Shown here: positions 17,939-18,112 of the stretch, in pieces
Position numbering within the stretch: the first letter of the stretch is position 1
How the letters are laid out: each line of letters begins with the position of its first letter
The notes under the pieces: model-generated
What the model was told of the DNA's origin: nothing
Databases searched by the model: none
Seen by the model: only the letters and a program-made list of their open reading frames with translations
Program-made: the position numbers and the translations under genes
From: Pseudomonadota bacterium
GTDB lineage: Bacteria; Pseudomonadota; Gammaproteobacteria; Burkholderiales; Burkholderiaceae
Length of the DNA: 18,112 bases
NCBI GenBank assembly: GCA_029777935.1
Contig: JAKORH010000238.1
Location: 1 to 18,112, forward strand
Direction of reading: 5' to 3'

Positions 17939-18112
17939 ATGGCCATCAGCGCGTTCGACCTCTTCAGGATCGGTATCGGACCGTCGTCGTCGCACACGGT
18001 GGGGCCGATGCGCGCGGCGCGCATGTTCGCGTTGCGGCTGGCGCACGACGGGATTCTGGAACGCGCCGCGCGGGTTCGAGCGGAGCTGTACGGCTCGCTC
18101 GGCGCCACCGGC
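17939..18112 (+). CDS. sdaA: L-serine dehydratase (L-serine ammonia-lyase), N-terminal part; runs off the window
   Basis: The open frame from ATG 17939 runs to the window edge (58 codons) and begins [20 protein letters not shown], then [15 protein letters not shown]. The [14 protein letters not shown] block is the signature of the N-terminal beta domain of [4Fe-4S] L-serine dehydratases, which convert serine to pyruvate and ammonia. Only this part is visible; the iron-sulfur cysteines would lie outside. There is no good Shine-Dalgarno: the start is preceded by GGTTTTGAACTGAAC and, 18 bases up, by a REP-like hairpin. Its position after gcvTHP suits glycine-to-serine-to-pyruvate catabolism. Isoform (sdaA or sdaB) cannot be decided. 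Confidence 0.93.
   Translation, partial: MAISAFDLFRIGIGPSSSHTVGPMRAARMFALRLAHDGILERAARVRAELYGSLGATG

Overview
The window looks like chromosomal DNA from a GC-rich betaproteobacterium, most likely a Burkholderiales relative. This is inferred from the gcvT-gcvH-gcvP-(insert)-sdaA order under a tandem glycine riboswitch, the G/C-ending codon use, and short CCCTCACC-type palindromic repeats. No tRNA, rRNA, CRISPR array, transposase or phage gene is visible.

Layout. (1) Bases 1-1821, + strand: the 3' part of livH and all of livM, the two membrane subunits of a branched-chain amino acid type ABC importer. No ATPase genes follow. (2) Bases 1984-10555, - strand: a compact three-gene signalling operon in which each start codon overlaps the previous stop. 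It encodes a 2400-residue cytoplasmic hybrid histidine kinase (TPR-like N terminus, eight GAF domains, HisKA, HATPase, two receiver domains), a free Hpt protein, and a receiver-class III nucleotide cyclase. Together they form a self-contained His-Asp-His-Asp relay with a likely cyclic-nucleotide output. (3) Bases 10814-11218, - strand: a 134-residue protein of unknown function, transcribed away from the glycine operon. (4) Bases 11381-18112, + strand: a tandem glycine riboswitch, gcvT, gcvH, gcvP, an uncharacterised membrane protein, an alpha/beta-hydrolase lipoprotein, and the first 58 codons of an L-serine dehydratase gene (sdaA).

How the genes work together. The riboswitch senses glycine and controls the cleavage system. 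GcvP, GcvH and GcvT convert glycine to CO2, NH3 and methylene-THF, which can feed serine synthesis. SdaA would then deaminate serine to pyruvate. The two genes between gcvP and sdaA have no obvious role in this route.

The most unusual signal is a REP-like palindromic repeat family (CCCTCA[C/T]CC then CCCTCTC then a hairpin). One copy lies in frame inside gcvT, and a diverged copy lies in frame inside gcvP. A third encodes the C-terminal tail of the hydrolase, and a fourth, inverted copy follows that stop codon, just ahead of sdaA. The second notable signal is the GAF-kinase/Hpt/cyclase relay. Its cyclase lacks the usual purine-selecting lysine, and its kinase gene contains near-identical DNA at successive GAF linkers.
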